Below are positions 55,356 to 64,000 of a stretch of DNA of 64,000 nt, one piece after another. Below the pieces are notes generated by a model that was not told the DNA's origin, ran no database searches, and saw only the letters and a list, made by a program, of their open reading frames with translations. The stretch comes from an uncultured Aliiroseovarius sp. GTDB lineage: Bacteria; Pseudomonadota; Alphaproteobacteria; Rhodobacterales; Rhodobacteraceae. The position numbers and the translations under genes were made by a program. The stretch is from the NCBI RefSeq assembly GCF_947492455.1, contig NZ_CANLNB010000004.1, positions 372,001 to 436,000 on the forward strand, in the 5' to 3' direction. Positions within the stretch are counted from its first letter, which is position 1; each line of letters begins with the position of its first letter.

Positions 55356-56258
55356 TCAGCGCCCCGCCAACATCTTCCGCAGGCTGTACCATTGGCTGAT
55401 TGCCAACCCGCTCATGATCAGGGCGAGCGCCGCGAAGAAGCGTAGCGGAAGCGCCTCGGACAGGATCCACGCGCCGAAGACCATCGACCACGCGGGCACT
55501 TGGTAGTTGACCAGTGTCATGAACACCGAGCCTGCACTGATGATGATCGCGACGCGCAGAAGTGTTGCCAGCGCTGTCGGTAAAAGCCCCAAGGCGACGA
55601 TTGCCAGCCCCGAGCGGGTGCCTTCCCATGCCGGCCATCCTTCGGTCATCAGCATGATTGGGAACAGGACAACCGATCCAACAACAAGTGTCAGCGCCGC
55701 CAATACCAGCGGATCAATCGGCGGGCAGCGGCGCGTTAGGATCGACGCGATGGAATAGCATAGCGCGGCCCCGATACAGGCCAGTTGCGCCAGGGGTTCT
55801 GTCCCTTGCCCAAGCTGCGCCAGCCCCGGTCCGATCAGAACCAAAGCACCGCAGAACCCTAAGGTGACCCCGATGAATTTGCGCATGTTCAGAGGTTCGT
55901 CCGAGAAGAAGTGCGCCAAGGGCAACACCATCAACGGGATCGAGGCCATAGAGAGACCAGCAAAGGCCGACGGGACGTATTGTTGCCCCCAGCTCAGCAG
56001 CACGAAAGGCAACGCGGTGGACAGAATGCCAACGATCGAGATGATCCACCACAATGTGGCGTCCCATTTTGGCATGCTGCGCCCCGTTGCCATGACCAAC
56101 CCCAGCAACGCTACAGCGCCCAAAGTGGTGCGCGACGTGGCGACTGTCACCGGGCCGTACCCTTCAAGCGCGATAGCCACGACCATGAAGGTGCCGCCCC
56201 AGATCAGACCAAGGGCAATGACGCCCGCCCAGTCGCGGGTGGTAGGATTGTCGGTCAT
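55356..56258 (-). CDS. EamA/DMT superfamily exporter
   Basis: A 300-residue protein with about ten membrane helices, starting with the family-typical TRDWAGVIALGLIWGGTFMVV. Its second EamA half ends at PLRFFAALALIMSGLAIS. It is a second DMT-type exporter in the window, only distantly similar to the one after ftsY. The substrate is unknown. It is separated from the preceding ilvC by an ilvC terminator. Confidence 0.88.
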   Translation of the reverse strand: MTDNPTTRDWAGVIALGLIWGGTFMVVAIALEGYGPVTVATSRTTLGAVALLGLVMATGRSMPKWDATLWWIISIVGILSTALPFVLLSWGQQYVPSAFAGLSMASIPLMVLPLAHFFSDEPLNMRKFIGVTLGFCGALVLIGPGLAQLGQGTEPLAQLACIGAALCYSIASILTRRCPPIDPLVLAALTLVVGSVVLFPIMLMTEGWPAWEGTRSGLAIVALGLLPTALATLLRVAIIISAGSVFMTLVNYQVPAWSMVFGAWILSEALPLRFFAALALIMSGLAISQWYSLRKMLAGR

Positions 56259-56280
56259 GGAACCTCGCAGTGATGCGCAA

Positions 56281-56310
56281 AGAAGAAAGGGCGCCCGGTG
56301 TCGGACGCCC
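56281..56310 (-). terminator. Intrinsic terminator of ilvC
   Basis: Read on the minus strand, GGCGTCC pairs with GGGCGCC (one G-T wobble) around a six-base loop and is followed by TTTCTTCT. It lies about 55 bases after the ilvC stop. Confidence 0.75.
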
Positions 56311-56365
56311 CACTTGATCTTTTGTTGCGATGGAAATCAACCCACCGCGTGACCGTGTTCAGGTC

Positions 56366-57418
<1,053 letters not shown>

Positions 57419-57479
57419 TCAGGTCGCATCATAGGCATGACTGCGCTGCATTCGAGATGAATAACGGGCATTTAGTGCG

Positions 57480-57519
57480 AATAGTTGGGGGTAGCTATTC
57501 ACTAGATGATGTAATAGTG
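57480..57519. promoter_or_regulatory. Two abutting 20-bp inverted repeats, candidate Lrp operators
   Basis: AATAG...CTATT (57480-57484 with 57495-57499) is followed directly by CACTA...TAGTG (57500-57504 with 57515-57519). Each has five-base arms and a ten-base spacer. They sit eight bases before the first Lrp gene and 92 before ilvC. The spacing of two helical turns per unit suits an oligomeric Lrp-family protein. Confidence 0.55.
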
Positions 57520-57527
57520 AAGAAATC

Positions 57528-57983
57528 ATGCTCGATGATCTTGACAGACGCATTCTAAGACAAATGCAGGCGGACCCGACTCTCGGCGGGTCCGAGTTGG
57601 CAGACCGGGTGGGTTTGTCAGCAGCACGCCTATCGCGTCGCGTCGAACGGCTGCGCGATCAGAAAATCCTGCGGGGCCCGCGCGCGGTGATCAATTGGCG
57701 CGCGTTGGGCTATGAGGTCGAGGTCAGCCTGCGGGTGACGCTCGACAAGACCCAGCCCCGCGCTTTTGATGATTTCATTGAAGCGGCCCGCGCCATTCGG
57801 GAAGTGATCGAGATCCAGACCTTCGTCGGGCGCGTCGATGTGCGCCTGTCCGTCATCGCCCGCGACATGCCGCATTATCAAGGCATCTACCGCGACCAAA
57901 TTCTGGCGCTGCCGCATATCGCCGACATCGAGGCCTTGATGCATGTGGCGCGAATCAAATCGGATGAAAGCCTGCCGCTATGA
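57528..57983 (+). CDS. Lrp/AsnC family regulator (first of a tandem pair)
   Basis: A 151-residue Lrp protein with helix-turn-helix residues about 5-60 (LDDLDRRILRQMQADPTLGG, GLSAARLSRRVERL) and a RAM domain (VEVSLRVTLDKT, FVGRVDVRLSV). It overlaps the next Lrp gene by four bases (ATGA) and is divergent from ilvC. The ligand may be a branched-chain amino acid, judged from neighbours only. Confidence 0.9.
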   Translation: MLDDLDRRILRQMQADPTLGGSELADRVGLSAARLSRRVERLRDQKILRGPRAVINWRALGYEVEVSLRVTLDKTQPRAFDDFIEAARAIREVIEIQTFVGRVDVRLSVIARDMPHYQGIYRDQILALPHIADIEALMHVARIKSDESLPL

Positions 57984-58435
57984 CCGAGTTTGACGAGATT
58001 GATCTGACCCTGCTGCGCCTGCTGGCCGAGGATGCCACACAATCCGCTGGTGCCCTTGGGCGCGAAGTCGGGCTAAGCCAACCCGCCGCGTGGCGCCGTA
58101 TCAAGCGCCTGACCGATCTTGGTGTGATTGCCGGACGGCGGCTTGATCTGGACCGCGAGGCACTGGGGTTCGGCGTGACCGTGTTTCTGGGTGTAAAGCT
58201 CGCCACCAAGGGGCGTGTCAGTCTGGACGATTTCGAACGCGCTGTATCTGCGATCCCCGAGGTGCAGACAGTCGAACACGTGCTGGGCCTCTATGACTAT
58301 CGCCTGCGCGTTGTGGCCCGCGACATCGCAGACTTCGAGCGCGTGTTGCGCCGTCGGATCATGACCATGCCGGGCGTGGGGGATGTCGAGGCCAACGTGC
58401 TTTTGTCCGAAGAACGGCGCCCTGGGCCGATTTGA
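57980..58435 (+). CDS. Lrp/AsnC family regulator (second of a tandem pair)
   Basis: A 151-residue Lrp protein (FDEIDLTLLRLLAEDATQSA, GLSQPAAWRRIKRL, then a RAM domain with VFLGVKLATKG and VLGLYDYRLRV). It is only moderately similar to its upstream neighbour, so the pair is an old duplication or two independent members. Translational coupling would give balanced amounts, as expected if they form mixed oligomers. A class V aminotransferase gene follows after 60 bases. Confidence 0.9.
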   Translation: MTEFDEIDLTLLRLLAEDATQSAGALGREVGLSQPAAWRRIKRLTDLGVIAGRRLDLDREALGFGVTVFLGVKLATKGRVSLDDFERAVSAIPEVQTVEHVLGLYDYRLRVVARDIADFERVLRRRIMTMPGVGDVEANVLLSEERRPGPI

Positions 58436-58495
58436 CCTCTTCCCTGTGCCCGCGATCTGGGTCACGGTGGTCCGGTACAGTGAAGGAGACCCTAT

Positions 58496-59623
58496 ATGCC
58501 CGCACTTCTGCCCGACATTGATCCTGATGGGATGCTCGAATTCTCGGTCGTGTTCACTGACCGATCTCTGAACCACATGTCCAAAGCCTTTCAGGGCGTG
58601 ATGACCGACATCTCAACCACGCTGAAAGAGGTCTACAACGCTGATGCCGTGGCCCTTGTTCCCGGTGGTGGAACCTACGCGATGGAGGCTGTCGCGCGCC
58701 AGTTCGCAACCGGGAAGCGGGTGATGGTCATTCGCAACGGGTTCTTTTCCTTCCGCTGGAGCCAGATTTTCGAGATGGGGGCGATCCCGTCCGCGGAAAC
58801 CGTGATGAAAGCGCGCCGCGTGGGCAATGCCCCGGATGCGCCGTTCGCCCCCGCTCCGATTGACGAGGTCGTCGCGAAGATCAAGGAAGAGAAGCCAGAC
58901 GTCGTGTTCGCCCCGCATGTGGAAACTGCCTCGGGGATGATCTTGCCCGATGACTATATCGCCGCCGTGGCCGAGGCCGTACATGGCGTGGGCGGGATCT
59001 TCGTTCTGGATTGCATCGCCTCGGGCTGTGCGTGGGTCGACATGAAGGCGACTGGCGTGGATGTGCTGATCTCGGCCCCGCAAAAGGGCTGGTCGGCGCA
59101 GCCGTCTGCCGGGATCGTGATGATGAACGACAGCGCGCGGGACATGGCGAAAGCCGCGACCTCGACCTCGTTCGCGGTGGATCTGGGCAAGTGGCTGTCG
59201 ATCATGGAGGCCTACGAGGGCGGCGGGCATGCCTATCACGCGACGATGCCCACCGACGCGCTGCGGGCTTTCCGTGATACCATGTTGGAAACCAAGGACT
59301 ACGGGTTTGAAAAGCTGCGCGACGCGCAGTGGGAGCAAGGACGCCGTGTCCGTGCATTGCTGGCGGAGAACGGCATCAAATCCGTGGCCGCCGAAGGATT
59401 TGAAGCCCCCGGCGTGGTCGTGTCCTATACCGCGAACCCGGACATCAAGGCGGGCAAAGCCTTTGCTGCCGAAGGTGTCCAGATCGCGGCGGGTGTGCCG
59501 TTGATGGTGGACGAGGGCGACGACTATTCGTCCTTCCGCTTGGGCCTCTTCGGGCTGGACAAGCTTTATGATGTCGATGCCAGCGTGGCCCGGCTTGAGG
59601 ACGCGTTGAAGAAAGTTCTGTAG
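58496..59623 (+). CDS. Class V aminotransferase (serine/alanine-glyoxylate type)
   Basis: A 375-residue PLP enzyme with ALVPGGGTYAMEAVARQ, the PLP-facing FVLDCIASGCAW, and the Schiff-base lysine in SAPQKGWSAQPSAG. This is the fold-type I class V group that includes alanine-glyoxylate and serine-pyruvate aminotransferases; the exact amino donor is unclear. AAGGAGA precedes ATG 58496. The Lrp pair directly upstream suggests amino-acid-responsive control. A strong terminator follows. Confidence 0.85.
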   Translation: MPALLPDIDPDGMLEFSVVFTDRSLNHMSKAFQGVMTDISTTLKEVYNADAVALVPGGGTYAMEAVARQFATGKRVMVIRNGFFSFRWSQIFEMGAIPSAETVMKARRVGNAPDAPFAPAPIDEVVAKIKEEKPDVVFAPHVETASGMILPDDYIAAVAEAVHGVGGIFVLDCIASGCAWVDMKATGVDVLISAPQKGWSAQPSAGIVMMNDSARDMAKAATSTSFAVDLGKWLSIMEAYEGGGHAYHATMPTDALRAFRDTMLETKDYGFEKLRDAQWEQGRRVRALLAENGIKSVAAEGFEAPGVVVSYTANPDIKAGKAFAAEGVQIAAGVPLMVDEGDDYSSFRLGLFGLDKLYDVDASVARLEDALKKVL

Positions 59624-59628
59624 AATCC

Positions 59629-59665
59629 AAAACGGCGCGCAGATCCTGCGCGCCGTTTTGTTTTT
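59629..59665. terminator. Strong bidirectional terminator after the aminotransferase gene
   Basis: A perfect 13-base stem AAAACGGCGCGCA / TGCGCGCCGTTTT with a five-base loop is followed by GTTTTT. It separates two converging transcription units. Confidence 0.95.
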
Positions 59666-59684
59666 GCCGGTTGGGCCTGCGCGC

Positions 59685-59885
59685 TTACGCTTTGCCGCCT
59701 GCCATGGTGACCAGCAGCAGATAAATTACCGGGACGGTCGAGAGGGCGACAAGCCCCACGCCCACAATGCCTTTCAGAAGAAAGCCCGCCACGAGGGCAG
59801 CGATGATTGCGCCAATGATCATGAACGCAATCCTTTCGGCGCGGGCGTCTTTGGCTTGCTGTTCCGGGGTTACTTCGGTTGCCAT
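59685..59885 (-). CDS. Small two-helix membrane protein, unknown function
   Basis: A 66-residue protein with a charged N-terminal segment (TPEQQAKDARAERIA) and two hydrophobic helices (FMIIGAIIAALVAGFLL and GLVALSTVPVIYLLLVTMA). I recognise no family. An AGGAGA ribosome site stands before the ATG. It lies between the terminator and the monooxygenase gene and could be co-transcribed with the latter. Confidence 0.65.
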   Translation of the reverse strand: MATEVTPEQQAKDARAERIAFMIIGAIIAALVAGFLLKGIVGVGLVALSTVPVIYLLLVTMAGGKA

Positions 59886-59983
59886 GATAAAGTCTCCTGT
59901 TCACGTTGCGAGGCGTGTATCCTGCATGTGTTCAGGAAGCGGTATGCGACAATCCTGCCATGTGGCGGCGTGCCGCAGCACGG

Positions 59984-61183
59984 TCAGGCGGGACCAAGGC
60001 CAGCCCGCATTACGCGCTTGCGCATGGGGGCCACGTCATGCACCGCTTTCAGGCCCAAAAGACGCACTGTTTGCATCACGCCATCCCCGGAGCGCGTGAC
60101 ACGGTTGAACAGATCAATGGCGCGGGCGCGGCGGGCAATGTCAGGCGCGCGGGCGGCGTCATAGGCTTTCATCATCGCAGGATCGCCAAGGGCGCTTGGA
60201 TTGGCCTCGGCCAGTTCCAGCAGGGCAATGACGTCGTTCAGCGACGTATTCAGACCCTGCGCGCCGATGGGGGGCAGGGCGTGGGCGGCCTCGGCCACGA
60301 CGGCCACGCGGCCCGAGATCAGCTGGTCCGCGGTCTGCGTGATAATCGGCCAGACCGAGCGATTGCCCTGAAGATGCATCCGTCCCAACAGCCCGGTCGA
60401 GCGCTGGAACATCACGTCTTCAAATTCGGGCACGCCCATATTCATAAGCTCGACTGCGCGCGGACCTTTATTCATCCACACGATGGCCGAGGCAGGTTTG
60501 CCGTCCATGTTTGGCAGTGGCACGATGGTGAAGGGCCCGCCCTCGTTATAGATTTCGGTCGAGATGTTGCCGTGCGTTAGGTCATGCGTGACCGTGAAGG
60601 CCAGCGACTTCTGCCCATAGCGCGTGGTGGAGACGGTGATTCCTGCCGCTTCGCGCAAGGGCGAGAACTTGCCATCCGCCGCGATCCCCATTCGGGCGCG
60701 GATGCGGTCTCCGTTTGTCAGGGTGACGATGATCTCGCCAGTGCGCTGCACCATCGAGCGAAAGCCCGTTCCGTAAAGCGGTGTGATCAGCGGCTGGTTT
60801 TGTAGATAGGCCCAGATCTCGCGTCGGACGACCCAGTTCATCAGGTTCCAGCCAAAGGGTTCGTCGCCCATATCGTCCGAGCGGAATACGCGGCGGTCGC
60901 GGATTTCCGGCGGCCAGCCCGTCGTGTCGATCACCGCCAATTGGTCCAACGGCTTGGCGTGGTCTTTCAGATGCGGCCAAAGGCCTACGCGGTCGAACAG
61001 CTGGCGGGCGGGGCGGAGGAAGGCGGTCGAGCGGAGGTCGGATTTTTCCTCGTTCGCAGTCGTAACTGGTACGAAGGGATCAGCCATGACCACGCTGAAG
61101 CCGGTTGCGGCAAAGGCGGCGGCGGACACCTGACCGGCGATCCCGCCGCCCGAGATGAAAATGTCAGCACGATGTTCGGTCAT
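59984..61183 (-). CDS. UbiH/UbiF/COQ6-family FAD monooxygenase
   Basis: A 399-residue flavoprotein hydroxylase. It has the N-terminal dinucleotide motif ISGGGIAGQVSAAAFA, a DG-type motif (GIAADGKFSPLREA) and a GD-like segment (VAVVAEAAHALPPIGAQGLNTSLNDV), where the usual GD is altered to AE. UbiH-family enzymes hydroxylate the ubiquinone ring. AHALPPIGAQGLN is diagnostic of the ubiquinone group. Which ring position it modifies cannot be said. The HAD gene ends fourteen bases upstream, so the two are probably co-transcribed. Confidence 0.88.
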   Translation of the reverse strand: MTEHRADIFISGGGIAGQVSAAAFAATGFSVVMADPFVPVTTANEEKSDLRSTAFLRPARQLFDRVGLWPHLKDHAKPLDQLAVIDTTGWPPEIRDRRVFRSDDMGDEPFGWNLMNWVVRREIWAYLQNQPLITPLYGTGFRSMVQRTGEIIVTLTNGDRIRARMGIAADGKFSPLREAAGITVSTTRYGQKSLAFTVTHDLTHGNISTEIYNEGGPFTIVPLPNMDGKPASAIVWMNKGPRAVELMNMGVPEFEDVMFQRSTGLLGRMHLQGNRSVWPIITQTADQLISGRVAVVAEAAHALPPIGAQGLNTSLNDVIALLELAEANPSALGDPAMMKAYDAARAPDIARRARAIDLFNRVTRSGDGVMQTVRLLGLKAVHDVAPMRKRVMRAGLGPA

Positions 61184-61197
61184 GGTGTGTCCTTTGG

Positions 61198-61845
61198 TTA
61201 CTTCACCAGCCGCTCCAGAAACGCGGTCAGGTCGTCGGTGTGGTGGTGAATGTGATCGGCGGGCTCGGGCGTCGGCGCGACATGGACGGTTTTCATGCCC
61301 AGCTCGTGCGGCACGGCCAGATTGCGCGGGTCGTCCTCGAACATGGCGGCGACATCGGGCTTCACGCCGTCGCGCGCAAAGACGGCATCAAAGGCGGCGC
61401 GGTCGGGCTTTGGATGGAAATCGGCGTGCTCGACGCCATAGATCGCGTCAAACAGCCCAGATAGCCCCCGCGCGGCCAGCACCTGTTCGGCATAGGGGGC
61501 CGAACCGTTGGTGTAGACAATCTTGCGCCCCGGTAGGTTGGTGATGTGGCTGGCCAGATCGTGGTCGGGTTCCAGCGCATCGAAGGAAATGTCGTGCACG
61601 TCATGCAGATAGGGGCCGGGATCCACCCCATGTTCGCGCATCAAACCGGCCAGAGTGGTGCCATGCTCGCGCCAGTATTTCTGGCGCAGGCGATCCGCCT
61701 CGGCCCGATCGACGCCAAGCTCTTCCATCACCCAATTGGTCATACGTACTTCGATCTGGTCAAACAGCCGGACCCGCGGCGGGTACAGCGTGTTGTCCAA
61801 GTCAAAAACCCAGTGACTGACGTGAGAGAACAGATCGGCGACCAT
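61198..61845 (-). CDS. HAD-superfamily pyrimidine 5'-nucleotidase-like phosphatase
   Basis: A 215-residue HAD protein with motif I FDLDNTLYPP, motif II IVYTNGSAPYA, the later KPD region (HPKPDRAAFDAV) and motif IV FEDDPRNL. The DNTLYP start is typical of the SDT1/phm8-like pyrimidine or lysophosphatidate phosphatase branch common in alphaproteobacteria. It is soluble and cytosolic. It is divergent from the GntR regulator and closely precedes the monooxygenase gene. Confidence 0.88.
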   Translation of the reverse strand: MVADLFSHVSHWVFDLDNTLYPPRVRLFDQIEVRMTNWVMEELGVDRAEADRLRQKYWREHGTTLAGLMREHGVDPGPYLHDVHDISFDALEPDHDLASHITNLPGRKIVYTNGSAPYAEQVLAARGLSGLFDAIYGVEHADFHPKPDRAAFDAVFARDGVKPDVAAMFEDDPRNLAVPHELGMKTVHVAPTPEPADHIHHHTDDLTAFLERLVK

Positions 61846-61991
61846 GGTGGGAAAATAGACCGCCGCCGGGGCAGGTTAAAGGTCTTATTCGACGAAAACA
61901 GGCTCTGCGACGTCGCGACGCGTGCTTGGTGTTTGCCATGTTCATGGCAGCATGCTTATCTGTGCGGATCAATAAAGGCCGGAAGGACAGA

Positions 61992-62639
61992 ATGGTGGCT
62001 GAGGGTAAACAGGGACAGCGCGACGCGTATGAGATGATCCTCGATGCGATTGACACGGGCACGTATAAGCCCGGCGATCGGCTGGTCGAAAACGAGCTGG
62101 CCGAGCGGTTTGGCGTGTCCCGGACCCCGATCCGCGAGGCGCTGCAGAGGCTCGAGACGCAGTCGCTTTTGACTCGCGACGGGCGCAGCCTGATCGTGGC
62201 GTCACTGGACCACAGCCAATTGGCCGAGCTTTACGTGGTGCGGGCCGAGCTGGAAGGTCTGGCCGCATACTTGGCCGCTCAACACGCCGCCCCCGAAGAA
62301 ATCCGCGTGCTGCGTGAAATGGTCGAGGAAGACCGTCAATTGCTGGGCAACCCGTCTGCCCTGTCACGTGCCAACCGTCGCTTCCACAAGCAGCTGCATC
62401 TGGCCTCGCATAACCGCTATCTGGTGCAACAGTTGGATCTGGTCCATCGCTCGATGGCGCTGTTGGCGACCACGTCGCTAGCCGCTGAAGGACGCAGCGA
62501 GGATGCGATTTCCGAGCATGACGCGATCGTCTCGGCCATCGAGGTGCGTGATCAGGATGCGGCCCGTGCGGCGCTCAGAAAGCACATCTCGCGGGCGTTC
62601 GAGACGCGGATCAAGCTGGATTCGTCGCTGGGGGACTAA
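61992..62639 (+). CDS. GntR family (FCD) transcriptional regulator
   Basis: A 215-residue regulator. It has an N-terminal winged helix (YKPGDRLVENELAERFGVSRTPIREALQRLE) and an all-helical FCD domain whose metal/ligand residues appear in LYVVRAELEGLAA, RANRRFHKQLHLASHN and SEHDAIVSAIE. FadR/FCD proteins usually sense carboxylic acids. ATG 61992 follows GGAAGGACAGA. Its target is unclear; the divergent HAD gene is one candidate. Its last 29 bases overlap the converging glycosyltransferase gene. Confidence 0.9.
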   Translation: MVAEGKQGQRDAYEMILDAIDTGTYKPGDRLVENELAERFGVSRTPIREALQRLETQSLLTRDGRSLIVASLDHSQLAELYVVRAELEGLAAYLAAQHAAPEEIRVLREMVEEDRQLLGNPSALSRANRRFHKQLHLASHNRYLVQQLDLVHRSMALLATTSLAAEGRSEDAISEHDAIVSAIEVRDQDAARAALRKHISRAFETRIKLDSSLGD

Positions 62640-64000
62640 GCGGCGCCTCGTCCGTTGCCGTTTGCTGATCGAACTTCCCGTGCTGGGTTTTGTCCCAGTA
62701 GAACGGCTTGGTCATGATCTCGAGAAACCCTTTCATCGCGGCCAAGGAGGCCAGCGGATAATAGAAGTGCAGGGTGGGCACCCAATATCTGAGCCAGCGA
62801 TGCTTCGGGTTGCTGACCGCCTGCACGCCAACGGTGATCGTCAACAGCTCGGCCGCCATGAACACCGTGCCCAGCACGACCAACAAGTTGTGCGGCGCAA
62901 CCCCGCGTAGGGGGTGGGGCAGGCCCAGCGGGAAGGCCCAGAAGGTCCACAGGATCGGGGCCAGCAGGAACTGTGACAACGCACCCAGAAACAGGATCTG
63001 GAAACCCGTGAACTTCCACCAGCCAAGTTCGCGGCGCAGTTGACGTGGGTTGCGCATATGCACGCCATAGGTCATCGCGTAGCCCTTGATCCAGCGCGAC
63101 CGTTGCTTGATCCACGGCCAAACACGGCAGTTGGCTTCTTCCTCGGTCACAGTGTCAATCAGCTCGGTCCGGTATCCACGGCGCGCCAGACGGATACCCA
63201 GATCCGCGTCCTCGGTCACGTTATGGGCGTCCCACCCGCCGAGTTCCTCAAGCGCATTGCGGCGGAAGAACAGGGTGGTGCCGCCCAGCGGAATGGCAAA
63301 TCCCATGCGCTCGACCCCCGGCAGGACCAGCCCCCACCACGTTGCGTACTCCACAGTGAAACAGCGGCTCAGCCAATTGGTGCGGGCGTTATAGAAATCC
63401 AGCTTGCCTTGCAGGCAGGCGACCTCGGGCCCGCGTTCCGAGAACCGACGCACGACCTTGTGGATCTGATCGGGGGCGGGGGCGTCTTCAGCATCGTAGA
63501 CGCCGATGATCGAGCCCTTGCAGAAATCCAGCGCGAAGTTCATCGCGCGGGGTTTGGTTTTCACGACGCCGCGCGGCACCACGATCTGACGCATCCAGCG
63601 GGGTAGATCAGATCGGGCGAGGGTTTGTTGGGTCAGGCTGTCGTCTTCCTCGACCACCAGACAGATATCCAAAAGCTCGCGTGGATAAGACAGGCGCTCC
63701 AGTCGCTTCACCAACCGCCCGGCAATCTCGCGTTCTTTATAGAGCGGGACAAGGATGGATACGGTGGGCAGTTTCAGAAACCCGTGCGGCGATTGCGAGA
63801 GGTCAGGGGCGTCATCATCGTGTCGCGCGCGCCAGAACTGCCACGCGGCGATGGCTTTCAAGGACGAATTCAGGATCAGCGTCAGCACGGCCCAACCGAC
63901 CAGCACGGCGAACCCGGCGAAGCTTGAGACCACGAAGACCGCGCTGATCGCCAGCACCAAGGACAACCCGAACCGCATCACCGCGGTTTGGCTCCACGTG
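62611..64000 (-). CDS. Membrane-bound family 2 glycosyltransferase, 5' end outside the window
   Basis: At least 463 codons are visible, and the frame stays open to the right-hand edge (TWSQTAV precedes the first in-window start codons), so the N-terminus is probably cut off. The visible part has a membrane helix pair (residues about 5-45), a GT2 domain (SILVPLYKEREIAGRL, GVYDAEDAP with the DxD-type acidic pair, VTEDADLGIRL, KQRSRWIKGY) and a C-terminal block of membrane helices. The architecture is that of processive or polyisoprenoid-linked polysaccharide synthases. The product is unknown. Confidence 0.85.
   Translation of the reverse strand, partial: TWSQTAVMRFGLSLVLAISAVFVVSSFAGFAVLVGWAVLTLILNSSLKAIAAWQFWRARHDDDAPDLSQSPHGFLKLPTVSILVPLYKEREIAGRLVKRLERLSYPRELLDICLVVEEDDSLTQQTLARSDLPRWMRQIVVPRGVVKTKPRAMNFALDFCKGSIIGVYDAEDAPAPDQIHKVVRRFSERGPEVACLQGKLDFYNARTNWLSRCFTVEYATWWGLVLPGVERMGFAIPLGGTTLFFRRNALEELGGWDAHNVTEDADLGIRLARRGYRTELIDTVTEEEANCRVWPWIKQRSRWIKGYAMTYGVHMRNPRQLRRELGWWKFTGFQILFLGALSQFLLAPILWTFWAFPLGLPHPLRGVAPHNLLVVLGTVFMAAELLTITVGVQAVSNPKHRWLRYWVPTLHFYYPLASLAAMKGFLEIMTKPFYWDKTQHGKFDQQTATDEAPLSPPATNPA

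Overview
The window looks like ordinary chromosome from a marine Rhodobacterales (Roseobacter-group) alphaproteobacterium. It is GC-rich with tightly packed genes. It carries signatures typical of that group: a dimethylglycine-dehydrogenase-like fusion protein, a ctlX/arginase/ornithine cyclodeaminase cluster, a SAM-II riboswitch before metZ, the mreBCD-mrdA-rodA operon, and glyQ/glyS split by a small membrane-protein gene. I see no rRNA, tRNA, CRISPR array, insertion sequence, phage or plasmid gene. No stretch over 300 bases lacks a gene. The first and last genes run off the window.

Layout. 1-6.2 kb: one-carbon and amino-acid catabolism (truncated FAD/folate oxidoreductase, trxC, an Lrp regulator divergent from ctlX-arginase-ocd, a lone gcvH). 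6.3-12.3 kb: a gamma-glutamylcyclotransferase-like gene convergent with and overlapping a MATE pump, a small integral membrane protein, gltX, a minimal zincin, a DUF1801 protein, and a Tat-exported beta-lactamase-fold enzyme. 12.3-17.4 kb: nadE, an exported protein of 19 MORN repeats, and leuA behind a short leucine-rich leader peptide. 17.7-24.2 kb: mreB, mreC, mreD, mrdA, rodA and a hydroxyacid reductase, mostly overlapping.

24.3-31.5 kb is a minus-strand run of nine closely spaced genes: a 58-residue membrane protein, XpaC, TelA, a DUF2927 lipoprotein, an SPFH-GYF protein, cytochrome b561, a double zinc-ribbon membrane protein, a nitroreductase and D-aminoacyl-tRNA deacylase. A 32-bp palindrome lies upstream. 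This is the best candidate for an incompletely described system: TelA/XpaC partners combined with the SPFH and zinc-ribbon partners of Bacillus-type phage-shock operons, but with no PspA.

31.8-44.2 kb: a fused NuoE/NuoF-type diaphorase without its catalytic subunit, a YhhN-family gene, ftsY, a DMT exporter, yciB, a glutathione transferase, riboswitch-metZ, folE2, a DUF1127 protein, trkH, and an SPOR/peptidoglycan-binding protein with a protease-like domain that has lost its catalytic triad. 44.4-54.7 kb: glyQ-DUF6446-glyS, a divergent PPDK-family gene, a SleB hydrolase, and folB-folP-glmM. 54.7-64 kb: a short protein ending like a secretin, an EamA exporter, ilvC, two overlapping Lrp genes, a class V aminotransferase, a UbiH-type monooxygenase, a HAD phosphatase, a GntR/FCD regulator, and a truncated membrane glycosyltransferase.
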